A DNA stretch of 23,534 nt from Clostridium sp. CAG:451 (lineage in GTDB: Bacteria; Bacillota_I; Bacilli_A; RF39; UBA660): contig FR901071.1 of the NCBI GenBank assembly GCA_000438295.1, positions 1 through 23,534 on the forward strand, in the 5' to 3' direction. This document shows, one piece after another, positions 13,285-21,580 of the stretch. The position numbers and the translations under genes are program-made. Below the pieces are notes generated by a model. It made no database searches. It was not told the origin of the DNA and saw only the letters and a list, made by a program, of their open reading frames with translations. Positions within the stretch are counted from its first letter, which is position 1. The number at the start of each line of letters is the position of its first letter.

Positions 13285-15802
13285 AATTGTTATCATTTAA
13301 AAAATCATCTATAGTCATAAGTCTAGCATCTAACTTTTCTAAATCAGGTTTTTCTACTTCTAATACTTCTATTTCTTCTTCTTGATTATTTGTATCATTT
13401 AACTCCACTACTTTAAAAGCAGTATCTACGCCACCTTTTCTTAAAGTAGAACCAGTAGAATATCTATCAGCGATAGTAAGGTCACTTCCCTTGTAGTAAG
13501 TAATCTCCCCATTCTTTAGACCTATTTCTTCTTTTGGACTTAAGAAGAATGCTGCTACTACATGATATGGATTAGTCTTAACATCTCTTATCGTAAGTAG
13601 ACCTCTTCTTGCTCTAGTTGTTTTATCAAAGTCTTTTAGATGCATTCTCTTACCTGTTCCTTTATCAGTTACAATAGCTAAGTATTTATTGTCTGACTCA
13701 TTAAAGTTTAGAATAGAGGTAACACTATCATCTTTTAAAGTTATAGCTTTTACGCCTCCTGCTTTAATTCCTACTACTGGTATTTCATCTTTACTAAACC
13801 ATAAACCATAGCCTTTACTAGTCTCAATAAAGATTTCCTCTTTAGTATCATAGAAAGCTGCTATTAGCTTATCATTATCTTTAAGTTTCATACAGCTAGT
13901 AGCTTTAGAGTATCTTGTAAGTTTAAAGTCAGCTAGACTAGTACTTTTTATCATACCTTGACTAGTAGCTAAAATGATATTTTTCTTATCATTAAAGTCA
14001 CTTACTGGTATAGCAGTTACTATTTCTTCATCTTCTTGAAGTGGTACTAAGTTACTAACATGTTTTCCAAGTTCACGCCATTTTAAGTCATTAATCGTAT
14101 GAACAGGGATGTATAAATAGTTACCAAATGAAGTGAATACTAATAAAGTATCAGTAGTCTTCATCTTAAACTCACCTAGTAAGTAGTCGTTTTCTTTAAG
14201 TAGTGGTTCTTTAATATCACTAGCACTATAACTACGAATAGATGTTCTTTTAATATATCCTTCTCTACTAATAGTAACAATAGTATCCTCTTTAGGAATA
14301 AGAGCAGTTGTATCTAATTTAATTTCGGTAACTTCATCTCTAACCTCAGTGATACGTTCCTTATTATACTCACTCTTTACTTTCTTTAATTCTTCTTTCA
14401 TTACCTTCTTAAGTATTTTTTCATTTTCTAAGATAGCAGTAAGAGATGCAATTATCTTTTCTAAAACAGCACATCTTTCTTCTAGTTCTACTACATCAGT
14501 ATTAGTTAAACGATATAATTGCAATGTTACAATAGCTTCTGCTTGTTCATAGCTAAAAGCATATTCTTTTACAAGATTTTCTTTAGCATCACTTTTATTT
14601 TTACTTGCTCTAATAGTTTTAATAACTTCATCTAGAATAGATAAACATTTCTTTAAACCATCTAAGATATGAAGCTCTTTCTTAGCATGAGCTAAATCAA
14701 ACTCACTTCTTCTTCTAACAACTTCTTGTTGATGTTCAATAAAGGCTTTTAGAGCATTCTTAAGTCCTAATAGTTTAGGTCTTTTCTTAACAATTGCTAC
14801 CATATTGAAGTTATAACTTATCTGCATATCGGTATTTTTTAATAAGAAGTTTACTAAGAATTCTTTATTAACACCTTTCTTCAAGTCAATAACAATTCTA
14901 ATATCTTGAGCAGACTCATCTCTTACTTCTACTATTCCATCTATCTTTTTATCTAGTCTTATATCATCTATCTTTTTAACTAGTAAAGCTTTATTAACTT
15001 CATAAGGAATTTCTGTAATTACTAAAGATGTTTTACCATTCTTCTCTTCAAATTCATATTTACTTTTAATTATTATTTTACCCTTACCTGTTTGATAAGC
15101 ATCAAGTAATCCTTTTTTTCCTTCAATGATAGCACCAGTTGGGAAGTCAGGTCCTTTAACAAAGTTCATTAACTCATCAAGTGTCGCTTCACTATTATCT
15201 ATTAAGTAAATAGCAGCATCTATTACTTCTCCTAAGTTATGAGGTGGTATATTAGTAGCATATCCAGCGGAAATACCTTGTGTTCCATAAACAAGAAGAG
15301 CAGGAAATCTAGCTGGTAAAACAGTAGGTTCTTTTAAACTATCATCAAAGTTAGGAGCAAACTCTACCGTATCTCTATTAATATCTCTTAACATTTCATT
15401 ACTAATTTTAGAAAGTCTTGCTTCTGTATAACGATAAGCTGCTGGACTATCACCATCGATGGAACCATTATTACCATGCATATCAATGTAAGGATATCTA
15501 CTCTTCCACTCTTGGCTCATTCTAACCATAGCTTCATAAATAGAACTATCACCATGTGGATGGTAATTACCAATAACATCTCCTACTGTCTTAGCACTTT
15601 TCCTATAAGGTCTATCATAGGTATTTTTTTCTTTATACATAGAATATAGAATACGTCTTTGAACTGGTTTTAATCCATCTCTAGCATCAGGTATAGCACG
15701 CTCTTGAATAATATATTTTGAATAGCTTCCAAACCTTTCTCCCATAATATCTTCAAGGGTATATTCCCTTATCTTTTCAATAATTTCTTTTGTTTTTTCC
15801 AT
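13283..15802 (-). CDS. parC: DNA topoisomerase IV subunit A
   Basis: Breakage-rejoining subunit of topoisomerase IV, which unlinks daughter chromosomes. The 839 residues include the winged-helix core with GNYHPHGDSSIYEAM (79-92) and PAAYRYTEARLS, whose Tyr125 should be the catalytic residue. The ParC-type opening (YSKYIIQERAIPDARDGLKPVQRR) and HGNNGSIDGD separate it from GyrA. The C-terminal half contains a coiled segment (about 400-490) and the beta-pinwheel repeats; no GyrA box was seen. Positions linked to quinolone response carry Ser86 and Glu90, the usual sensitive-type residues. It is the last gene of an operon, 9 bases after the unknown 474-residue gene, and is followed by a terminator. 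Confidence 0.95.
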   Translation of the reverse strand: MEKTKEIIEKIREYTLEDIMGERFGSYSKYIIQERAIPDARDGLKPVQRRILYSMYKEKNTYDRPYRKSAKTVGDVIGNYHPHGDSSIYEAMVRMSQEWKSRYPYIDMHGNNGSIDGDSPAAYRYTEARLSKISNEMLRDINRDTVEFAPNFDDSLKEPTVLPARFPALLVYGTQGISAGYATNIPPHNLGEVIDAAIYLIDNSEATLDELMNFVKGPDFPTGAIIEGKKGLLDAYQTGKGKIIIKSKYEFEEKNGKTSLVITEIPYEVNKALLVKKIDDIRLDKKIDGIVEVRDESAQDIRIVIDLKKGVNKEFLVNFLLKNTDMQISYNFNMVAIVKKRPKLLGLKNALKAFIEHQQEVVRRRSEFDLAHAKKELHILDGLKKCLSILDEVIKTIRASKNKSDAKENLVKEYAFSYEQAEAIVTLQLYRLTNTDVVELEERCAVLEKIIASLTAILENEKILKKVMKEELKKVKSEYNKERITEVRDEVTEIKLDTTALIPKEDTIVTISREGYIKRTSIRSYSASDIKEPLLKENDYLLGEFKMKTTDTLLVFTSFGNYLYIPVHTINDLKWRELGKHVSNLVPLQEDEEIVTAIPVSDFNDKKNIILATSQGMIKSTSLADFKLTRYSKATSCMKLKDNDKLIAAFYDTKEEIFIETSKGYGLWFSKDEIPVVGIKAGGVKAITLKDDSVTSILNFNESDNKYLAIVTDKGTGKRMHLKDFDKTTRARRGLLTIRDVKTNPYHVVAAFFLSPKEEIGLKNGEITYYKGSDLTIADRYSTGSTLRKGGVDTAFKVVELNDTNNQEEEIEVLEVEKPDLEKLDARLMTIDDFLNDNN

Positions 15803-15811
15803 TTATATCAC

Positions 15812-17236
15812 CTACATCTTCTTATCTTGTTTCTTATCTAAAATACCTGCTGTATCGTAACCCCATACTTCTTTTAATGATGCTAACTTACTATCTATTT
15901 TGGGTAAAGATAAATCATTAGTTACTACTTCTAATCTTTCTAAACCTTTAGTTGATACTAAATTAGGACATCTTACATCTCCTACTACGTACTTAGGAAG
16001 AGAAATATTAAGTTCTTCATTAGTTTCACTGATATCACCATAGTAACAAATAGTATTATCTTTAATACCTTCTTTCGTAATTGCTACTTCATCTTCTTGA
16101 CAATCAAAGTAGTAAGCTAAATCTTTTTGCATATTTCTCTTAGCTTTTAACTTTTCTATTCTCTCATCTTTAGAATACCCAAAGAAACCAATCTTTTCTT
16201 TTATCTCATAAAGAAACTCTATATCACTTTTACTATAGTTTTCTTTCTCCGTCAAGTAAGTTAGTCGTCTTATATTAGTTAAAATTTTATTTACCTTTTC
16301 ATTATAATTATAACTAAGTAGTTTACGTTCTAATATATCTTCCATAAATGGTTCAATATTTTGACTATGTCCTATTCCTCTTACTTCTTTAATATTTTTA
16401 TTACTACTAACAATAGCTAATCTTGGAATAGTTGGTATTACCTCATCATCATAAGAATAATAAATATCAATAACACCATTTTCTAATATTTCTTTAGCAT
16501 CTTTTCTGTTTTCAATACACCATAAAGTACCTTTTCCAATGATATCACTTCTTAATCTTATTCTATCACTTACACCTTCGTAGTGAATCCACTCACCATT
16601 AGTAGTCTTATTTCTTTTTAGTATTTCTTCTCTTTTCATTGAAAAGTAGTAAGCATAAAGTCTAGCAAAACTTTCACTTGTAATAGCATCATCTATTAGT
16701 TCTTGATCATTTGTCTTAATAAGTGTTTTTACTTTATCAATTACATCTAGTGTTATTACAGGATCAAACATCGGAAAAGGACTAGTTGTATGCTTTGTTC
16801 TTCTTGAAAAAGCTTTTCTATCATCGTTATAGTTACCCATCGAAGTAATTCCTTTAAATACCCATAACTTTACCCACATTTCTTCATCTTCTAAACTGCC
16901 AAGAAAATCTATCCAAGTATCAAGTGAATCTTTACTAGCTGTTATCGTGTTATATATTACTTTATCACGAGAAGTAGTGGAAGAAGTCTTTTTAGCAATA
17001 TAATCTTCTTTAATATCTTCTTCTTTAATGACATACTTACTATGACATAAGCTTTTAAATAAGTTCCAGTCATGCTCTTTTAAATGAGCTTTATTAACTA
17101 CTCTATCAAGACGAGCTAAGTATTTATTTATTTTAGTAGTTGGACTATCACTTTTATCTGCTGTATGCATAACTATATCTGATATATGTAAATCTTTATA
17201 TAGTTCATTTAAAAATTCTTCGCCACTATCATACAT
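15812..17236 (-). CDS. Unknown protein encoded between parE and parC
   Basis: 474 residues, not assignable to a named family. The N-terminal third is charged and helical. The middle has a compact motif set: GKGTLWCIENRKDAKEIL (236-251), a short beta stretch IDIYYSYDD, PTIPRLAIV (268-276) and KEVRGIGHSQNIEP (283-296). The pattern of xWC, then P-R-x-x-I and EVRG..Q resembles uncharacterised PcfJ-like proteins of phages and candidate-phylum bacteria (motif-level resemblance only). Residues about 395-455 alternate GDI/GDV, LP and L-x-L in a way that recalls the short beta-solenoid repeats often attached to such proteins. It is 10 bases after parE and 9 bases before parC, so it is certainly co-transcribed and probably linked to topoisomerase IV dosage. 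No signal peptide or membrane segment. Confidence 0.8.
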   Translation of the reverse strand: MYDSGEEFLNELYKDLHISDIVMHTADKSDSPTTKINKYLARLDRVVNKAHLKEHDWNLFKSLCHSKYVIKEEDIKEDYIAKKTSSTTSRDKVIYNTITASKDSLDTWIDFLGSLEDEEMWVKLWVFKGITSMGNYNDDRKAFSRRTKHTTSPFPMFDPVITLDVIDKVKTLIKTNDQELIDDAITSESFARLYAYYFSMKREEILKRNKTTNGEWIHYEGVSDRIRLRSDIIGKGTLWCIENRKDAKEILENGVIDIYYSYDDEVIPTIPRLAIVSSNKNIKEVRGIGHSQNIEPFMEDILERKLLSYNYNEKVNKILTNIRRLTYLTEKENYSKSDIEFLYEIKEKIGFFGYSKDERIEKLKAKRNMQKDLAYYFDCQEDEVAITKEGIKDNTICYYGDISETNEELNISLPKYVVGDVRCPNLVSTKGLERLEVVTNDLSLPKIDSKLASLKEVWGYDTAGILDKKQDKKM

Positions 17237-17246
17237 TATTAATCAC

Positions 17247-19148
17247 CTAAATCTTATAATCATCTTCTAAGGAGAACTCAACGTTTTCTTCAATCCACTC
17301 TTTACGAGGTGGTACATCATCTCCCATTAATATTGATACACGTTTTTCTGCTAATTGAGCATCTTCAATTTTCACTCTAATTAAAGTTCTAGTACCTGGT
17401 TTCATCGTAGTTTCACATAACTGGTCGGCATTCATTTCACCTAGTCCTTTATATCTTTGTACTTCACATTTCTTATCTTTTGTTTTTTCTTGCATTTCTT
17501 GAATTGTATAAGCATATTCAATATTTTTACCACTTTGAATCTTAAATAGTGGTGGCAAAGCAACATAAAGTCTACCGTCTTCTATTAAGGGTTTCATATA
17601 GCGATAGAAGAATGTTAGTAATAAACACTGAATATGACCACCATCTTCATCAGCATCGCTCATGATTATTACTTTGTTATACTCACAATCGTTTATATCG
17701 AAGTTAGAACCATATCCAGCACCAATAGTATAAATCATGGTATTTATCTCTTCATTCTTTAAAATATCACTTTCTTTAGTCTTTTCCGTATTTAAAACTT
17801 TTCCACGTAAAGGTAGAATTGCTTGATAACGTCTATCTCTTCCTTGCTTAGCACTACCTCCTGCTGAATCTCCTTCTACTAAGAATAATTCTTTTTTAGT
17901 TTTATCTCTACTCTGAGCTGGAGAAAGCTTACCTGATAATGCTCTTTCTTTTGATACTTTAGTCTTACCTTTTCTTGCTTCTTCTCTTGCTTTTCTAGCT
18001 GCTTCTCTTGCTGTTTTACTCTTTAAGGATTTATTAATTATATCAGTAGCTACCATTTTATTTTCTTCTAGGAAAAACTGTAATTTCTCAGTAACTAAAG
18101 CATCTACAGCTGTTCTTGCTTGAGGAGTTCCTAGTTTTCCTTTAGTCTGTCCTTCAAACTGTAATAGTTCTTCTGGTATTTTTAAACTGATAATAGCAGT
18201 AAGTCCTTCTCTTACATCGCTTCCTTCAAAGGCTTTTTCTTTTCCTTTGATAAAACCATTATTTCTAGCATAGTCATTAAAGACACGAGTTAAGGCTGTT
18301 TTAAAACCAACTTCGTGACTTCCTCCGTCACTAGTTTTTACATTGTTAACAAAAGAGACAATATTTTCTTGATAAGTATCCGTATACTGCATAGCAATAT
18401 CTATTTCCATCTTGTCTTTAATGCCTTCAAAAACTAGTGTTTTATGAAGAGTTGATTTACCTTCATTTAGATAATCAACAAACTCTTCTAGTCCTTTTTC
18501 ATAATGAAAAGTAGCATGTCGATCATCTTCTAAATCATTAACCTCTATTGTTAGTCCTTTTAAAAGGAAAGCAGATTCTTGCATTCTTTCACATATAGTA
18601 GTAAAGGAGAAGTTTATAGTTGAAAAAATTGTATCATCTGGTAGGAATCTAACCATAGTACCTGTCTTATTACTAGTGCCTATCTTTTTTAAGGGTTGGG
18701 CTACTTTTCCCCCATCTTCAAATCTAATAAAGTAAATACCTTTATCACGTTCAATAGTAACTTCCATCCATTTAGATAAAGCATTAACAACACTTCCACC
18801 AACACCATGAAGTCCTCCTGATACTTTATAACCAGACTCTTCAAACTTACCACCAGCATGTAAAACAGTGTAAATAACTTCTGGAGTAGGTTTTCCTGAT
18901 GAGTGCATTCCAACAGGTACACCACGTCCTTCATCTTTAACACTTATACTTTTATCTTCATGAATAGTTATTACTATTTTTTTACCATAACCATTAATTG
19001 CTTCATCTATTGCATTGTCAACTATTTCCCATACTAGATGGTGAAGTCCTTTTTTATCAGTTGATCCGATATACATACCAGGTCTTTTTCTTACAGCTTC
19101 TAAACCTTCTAGTATTTTAATTGAGTCATCATTATATATTGTTGCCAT
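17247..19148 (-). CDS. parE: DNA topoisomerase IV subunit B
   Basis: ATPase subunit of topoisomerase IV. The 633 residues show the GHKL fold: Glu41 and Asn45 in EIVDNAIDEA, DEGRGVP (72-78) and GGLHGVG (111-117); the GQTKGKLGTPQAR loop (333-345), which reads GKLG as in ParE rather than TKLG as in GyrB; and the TOPRIM set EGDSAGG (425-431), PLRGKVLN and DADEDG (498-503). The C-terminus has RYKGLGEMN and PGTRTLIRV. The start has GGAGG 8 bases upstream and lies downstream of a clear promoter. First gene of a three-gene operon with the unknown 474-residue protein and parC. Confidence 0.96.
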   Translation of the reverse strand: MATIYNDDSIKILEGLEAVRKRPGMYIGSTDKKGLHHLVWEIVDNAIDEAINGYGKKIVITIHEDKSISVKDEGRGVPVGMHSSGKPTPEVIYTVLHAGGKFEESGYKVSGGLHGVGGSVVNALSKWMEVTIERDKGIYFIRFEDGGKVAQPLKKIGTSNKTGTMVRFLPDDTIFSTINFSFTTICERMQESAFLLKGLTIEVNDLEDDRHATFHYEKGLEEFVDYLNEGKSTLHKTLVFEGIKDKMEIDIAMQYTDTYQENIVSFVNNVKTSDGGSHEVGFKTALTRVFNDYARNNGFIKGKEKAFEGSDVREGLTAIISLKIPEELLQFEGQTKGKLGTPQARTAVDALVTEKLQFFLEENKMVATDIINKSLKSKTAREAARKAREEARKGKTKVSKERALSGKLSPAQSRDKTKKELFLVEGDSAGGSAKQGRDRRYQAILPLRGKVLNTEKTKESDILKNEEINTMIYTIGAGYGSNFDINDCEYNKVIIMSDADEDGGHIQCLLLTFFYRYMKPLIEDGRLYVALPPLFKIQSGKNIEYAYTIQEMQEKTKDKKCEVQRYKGLGEMNADQLCETTMKPGTRTLIRVKIEDAQLAEKRVSILMGDDVPPRKEWIEENVEFSLEDDYKI

Positions 19149-19216
19149 AAACTTTCCTCCTACTTACTAAAAAAAAGAGCATCTCATCTCTCGTTCCCTT
19201 TAATTCTTTCGTATTA

Positions 19217-19245
19217 ATTTTACCAAAAATTATCGGTTAGTGCAA
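19217..19245 (-). promoter_or_regulatory. Promoter of the parE operon
   Basis: Minus strand TTGCAC (19245-19240), 17-base spacer, TAAAAT (19222-19217). The start codon of parE is about 70 bases downstream; the leader contains a weak AGAG/CTCT hairpin followed by eight T, possibly a partial attenuator. Confidence 0.65.
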
Positions 19246-19321
19246 ACGTTTCTTAAACTTTTTTAACTTATTATAGACAGAAAATAACATAATTGTTAAA
19301 ATTAATTAAAAGGAGATGCCA

Positions 19322-20221
19322 ATGAAAAAATTTATTGTACTAATTATATTTATAGGTCTTTTTATAGGTAGTTATATTTATCAAAATGAGATATATAATA
19401 TTTATAAAGAAATTTTTACAAAGGAAGAAGTTACTTTAACAGAATCTAATGACTATACAAGAGATTATAGTTTTTCTTATGTATCATTAACTAATAACTT
19501 CTCACCAGAAACAGAAGAAGAAGTTAGAAACTTATATTATACAGTTTTAAACTCTGGAATAGAAAGCTTTACTTTTTATTGTAAGAAAGATACTAGTTGT
19601 TTAGATAATGTTAAGGCTTTAGCAGATGATCAAAAAACTTTATCTACTATCAATAACTTTGTTCATCCCTTTAACAGTTTCAAAAGAATAACTACTAATT
19701 ATGATGAAGCTAGAAAAGTTACTATTGATATTGAACATAATTATAATGATAATGTTAAGACTCTTGTGTTAAATAAAGTTAGAGAAATTGAGTCCAGGAT
19801 ATGGACTGATACAATGAGTACAGCTGATAAGATAAAAGCAAGTCATGACTATATAATTAATCATAGTAGGTATGATAAGGATAGAAGTGACAATGGTGTT
19901 ATTAATTACCAATCCGATATAGCATATGGTCCCCTACTACAAGGTTATAGTCTTTGTGGAGGATATACTGATGCCATGGAATTATTCTTAGAAGATTTAA
20001 AGGTCAAGAGTTACAAAATATCTAATGATAAACACGTTTGGAATGGTGTTAATCTAGGAAGTAATTGGTATCATTTAGATCTTACATGGGATGATCCTAT
20101 AGCTTCTAATAATCAAGATATTTTAGAATATACTTATTTCTTAGTAGATAATAATAAACTATTAGCCGCTGGTAATGACCAACATCAATTTGATACAAAT
20201 ATTTATAGTGAATTTCAATAG
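19322..20221 (+). CDS. Membrane-anchored transglutaminase-like protein
   Basis: 299 residues from the second ATG (19322), which is 6 bases after AAAGGAG; the ATG at 19316 abuts that site and is unlikely. Residues 4-20 form an uncleaved signal anchor, so the protein faces the cell surface. The C-terminal half carries the transglutaminase/cysteine-protease triad pattern: GYSLCGGYTDAME (Cys212), NDKHVWNGV (His238) and YHLDLTWDDP (Asp253), preceded by HDYIINHSRYD. Such CYK3-type domains are found in surface proteins of Firmicutes; the substrate is unknown (peptide cleavage or crosslinking). It is divergent from parE and shares a bidirectional terminator with the lipoprotein gene at its 3' end. 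Confidence 0.85.
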   Translation: MKKFIVLIIFIGLFIGSYIYQNEIYNIYKEIFTKEEVTLTESNDYTRDYSFSYVSLTNNFSPETEEEVRNLYYTVLNSGIESFTFYCKKDTSCLDNVKALADDQKTLSTINNFVHPFNSFKRITTNYDEARKVTIDIEHNYNDNVKTLVLNKVREIESRIWTDTMSTADKIKASHDYIINHSRYDKDRSDNGVINYQSDIAYGPLLQGYSLCGGYTDAMELFLEDLKVKSYKISNDKHVWNGVNLGSNWYHLDLTWDDPIASNNQDILEYTYFLVDNNKLLAAGNDQHQFDTNIYSEFQ

Positions 20222-20229
20222 TTAGTAAG

Positions 20230-20262
20230 AAAATAAACGTAACAGATAATTACGTTTATTTT
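20230..20262. terminator. Bidirectional terminator
   Basis: A 13-bp perfect stem (AAAATAAACGTAA with TTACGTTTATTTT) around CAGATAA, with T-rich flank downstream on both strands; it serves two convergent genes and overlaps the last codons of the minus-strand frame. Confidence 0.88.
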
Positions 20263-20588
20263 GTTTTTACTTTAATCTTATTAATAGCTCGTAAACCAGT
20301 TTCTATTTGTGGTTCTAGTTCCTTTATTTCTTCTAATGAATAATAGTCTTTCACTTCATATCCTTCTATATAATCACCAGTATCAGGAAGCCATACTTGA
20401 TAATTATTATCTATCAAATCTTTAAGAAAATCATTATCATCATTATAACCAATTGCTATACCATCAGAGTACTCTAACATCTCTTCTGTTACCAAATCAT
20501 ATAGTTCTGATGCAATTCCTAAAAATTTCTCTTCCCTATTGTATATATACTCTTTAACATCATAAGTTTCTTTATTATAAAATAACAT
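20256..20588 (-). pseudogene. Acidic protein, probable downstream part of a split lipoprotein gene
   Basis: 110 codons from an ATG without ribosome site. It lies in exactly the same frame as the small lipoprotein frame at 20646-20798; the 19 codons between that frame's TAA and this ATG are open and protein-like (YVIKDDEALQLYNSQNI), so the two parts look like one gene of about 180 codons broken by a single stop. The sequence is acidic and Tyr-rich (LFYNKETYDVKEYIYN, then IAIGYNDDNDFLKDLIDNN) and ends in a basic tail. Family not recognised. As one protein it would be a cell-surface lipoprotein. Confidence 0.6.
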
Positions 20589-20645
20589 TATATTTTGACT
20601 ATTATATAGCTGTAAAGCTTCGTCATCTTTAATTACATATTTACA

Positions 20646-20798
20646 TTATTTATCAAAATTATAATATTCTGATGGAACTTCTTCCCTAGTTATTTCATTA
20701 TCATCATTATCACCACAACCACTAGTTCCCAATATAACGCCAGCCATTCCTAAAGCTAATAGACTTCTTTTTAATTTACTTAACTCTTTCTTATCCAT
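20646..20798 (-). CDS. Small lipoprotein (50 codons), N-terminal part
   Basis: Starts at an ATG 9 bases after GGAGGT. Residues 1-12 are basic (MDKKELSKLKRS), 13-24 hydrophobic, and TSGC ends the signal, giving a lipidated Cys28 after signal peptidase II cleavage (lipobox-like, with Thr at -3). The mature part is only 22 residues, acidic, before TAA. The same frame stays open after the stop and runs into the 110-codon frame at 20256-20588. Either a genuine tiny lipoprotein or, more likely, the start of a 180-residue lipoprotein with a nonsense mutation or sequence error. Confidence 0.65.
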   Translation of the reverse strand: MDKKELSKLKRSLLALGMAGVILGTSGCGDNDDNEITREEVPSEYYNFDK

Positions 20799-20863
20799 AC
20801 TTACCTTACCTCCATTTCAACAATATACTATCATAAGTTAATAAGTAAAGTAAATAATATTAC

Positions 20864-20890
20864 AAAAAAAGATCACTTAACCATGATCTT
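20864..20890 (-). terminator. Terminator of the HD-ylbN-rpmF operon
   Basis: Minus strand AAGATCA-TGGTTAAG-TGATCTT followed by seven T, beginning at the rpmF stop codon. Confidence 0.85.
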
Positions 20891-21104
20891 ATTCTTCAGT
20901 TGATTCTTTTTTAGCAACTACAGTTTTACCTTTATAGCTACCACACTTAGGACATGCACGGTGAGGTTTAATCATTTCCCCACATTCTTTACAAGCTACC
21001 ATTCCTGGCATTGTTAAAGCATTGTGACTTCTACGCATTCTCTTACGTGTTTTTGATACCTTTCTGAAAGGTACAGCAAATAATTGAATATCTAATTTTA
21101 ACAT
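20889..21104 (-). CDS. rpmF: Ribosomal protein L32 with Prp-type N-terminal extension
   Basis: Large-subunit protein bL32. From the ATG at 21104 (AAAGGAG 8 bases upstream) it has 71 residues. Residues 10-30 read AVPFRKVSKTRKRMRRSHNAL, the canonical mature L32 start, and Cys38, Cys41, Cys51 and Cys54 form the zinc site. The canonical Met is replaced by nine extra residues, MLKLDIQLF, directly before Ala10. That extension matches the L27 leader of Firmicutes (MLKLNLQFF before A), which the protease Prp removes, and the like-named leader of many phage capsid proteins. Cleavage after Phe9 would yield a perfect L32 N-terminus. A GTG three codons upstream overlaps the ribosome site and is rejected. 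The gene follows ylbN by 5 bases, as in Bacillus. Confidence 0.95.
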   Translation of the reverse strand: MLKLDIQLFAVPFRKVSKTRKRMRRSHNALTMPGMVACKECGEMIKPHRACPKCGSYKGKTVVAKKESTEE

Positions 21105-21109
21105 CTTCT

Positions 21110-21577
21110 TCACTCCTTTTCTTTTCCTTCTAGCAAATCACGGAATGGGAAATTCCCCTCTTCCTTTTCATACTCTTCTTCACTTACTAGATGCCAACCG
21201 TTCCCTTGATATTTAGAGTAATCACTTACTTCACTAAATCTAATGGGAACCTCTAGTACTATATTCTCCCATAAAACACTAAGAATATCAAGAGTATTTT
21301 CAATATTTTTTACTTTTTCTGTCACTTCTTCTTCTAATTGATTAGAAAAATGATAGGTTACATCTTCTAGTGAGATGGAATCTTTTAAAATCATATCGCC
21401 ACTATATTCCCCTTCTAAGAAAAAGCTATCATCTAAATATCTCTTTAAATTACCAGTAAAGTGAACATTTTTTAGTTCTATAATATCTGTATTTTGATAC
21501 CAATCTTTAGTAAAGAAAAAATCTTCATTTATCTCTAATTTATCAGTCTTACCTTGTAATAATTCTCTAATATCCAT
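21110..21577 (-). CDS. yceD: YlbN/YceD family (DUF177) protein
   Basis: 155 residues, upstream of rpmF as in most bacteria. The family's features are visible: an N-terminal domain with LKNVHFTGNLKRYLDDSFFLEGEYSGDMIL (about 36-65, strand-rich), the LEDVTYHF segment, an acidic middle and the C-terminal pattern with PFRDLLEG, where relatives have a conserved P-F-xx-L. The usual paired Cys of YceD are absent, as in several Firmicutes. Known role: linked with 23S rRNA accumulation or 50S assembly in other bacteria, detailed mechanism unknown. The ATG follows AGGAGA. The stop TGA lies 5 bases before the rpmF start. Confidence 0.85.
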   Translation of the reverse strand: MDIRELLQGKTDKLEINEDFFFTKDWYQNTDIIELKNVHFTGNLKRYLDDSFFLEGEYSGDMILKDSISLEDVTYHFSNQLEEEVTEKVKNIENTLDILSVLWENIVLEVPIRFSEVSDYSKYQGNGWHLVSEEEYEKEEGNFPFRDLLEGKEKE

Positions 21578-21580
21578 AAA

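Noticed and set aside
14349..14552. Plus-strand open frame antisense to parC
   Set aside because: Ser/Phe/Leu-rich translation of the coiled-coil region of parC in reverse; no start signals.
18701..18943. Minus-strand frame of 80 codons within parE
   Set aside because: Out-of-frame reading of the parE gene on the same strand; no ribosome site, protein unlike any family.
8558..20648. Alternative genetic code as the reason for the in-frame stops
   Set aside because: TAA, TAG and TGA are each involved once or twice and all three or their subset also end intact genes normally (for example TGA ends ylbN), so no one codon is reassigned.
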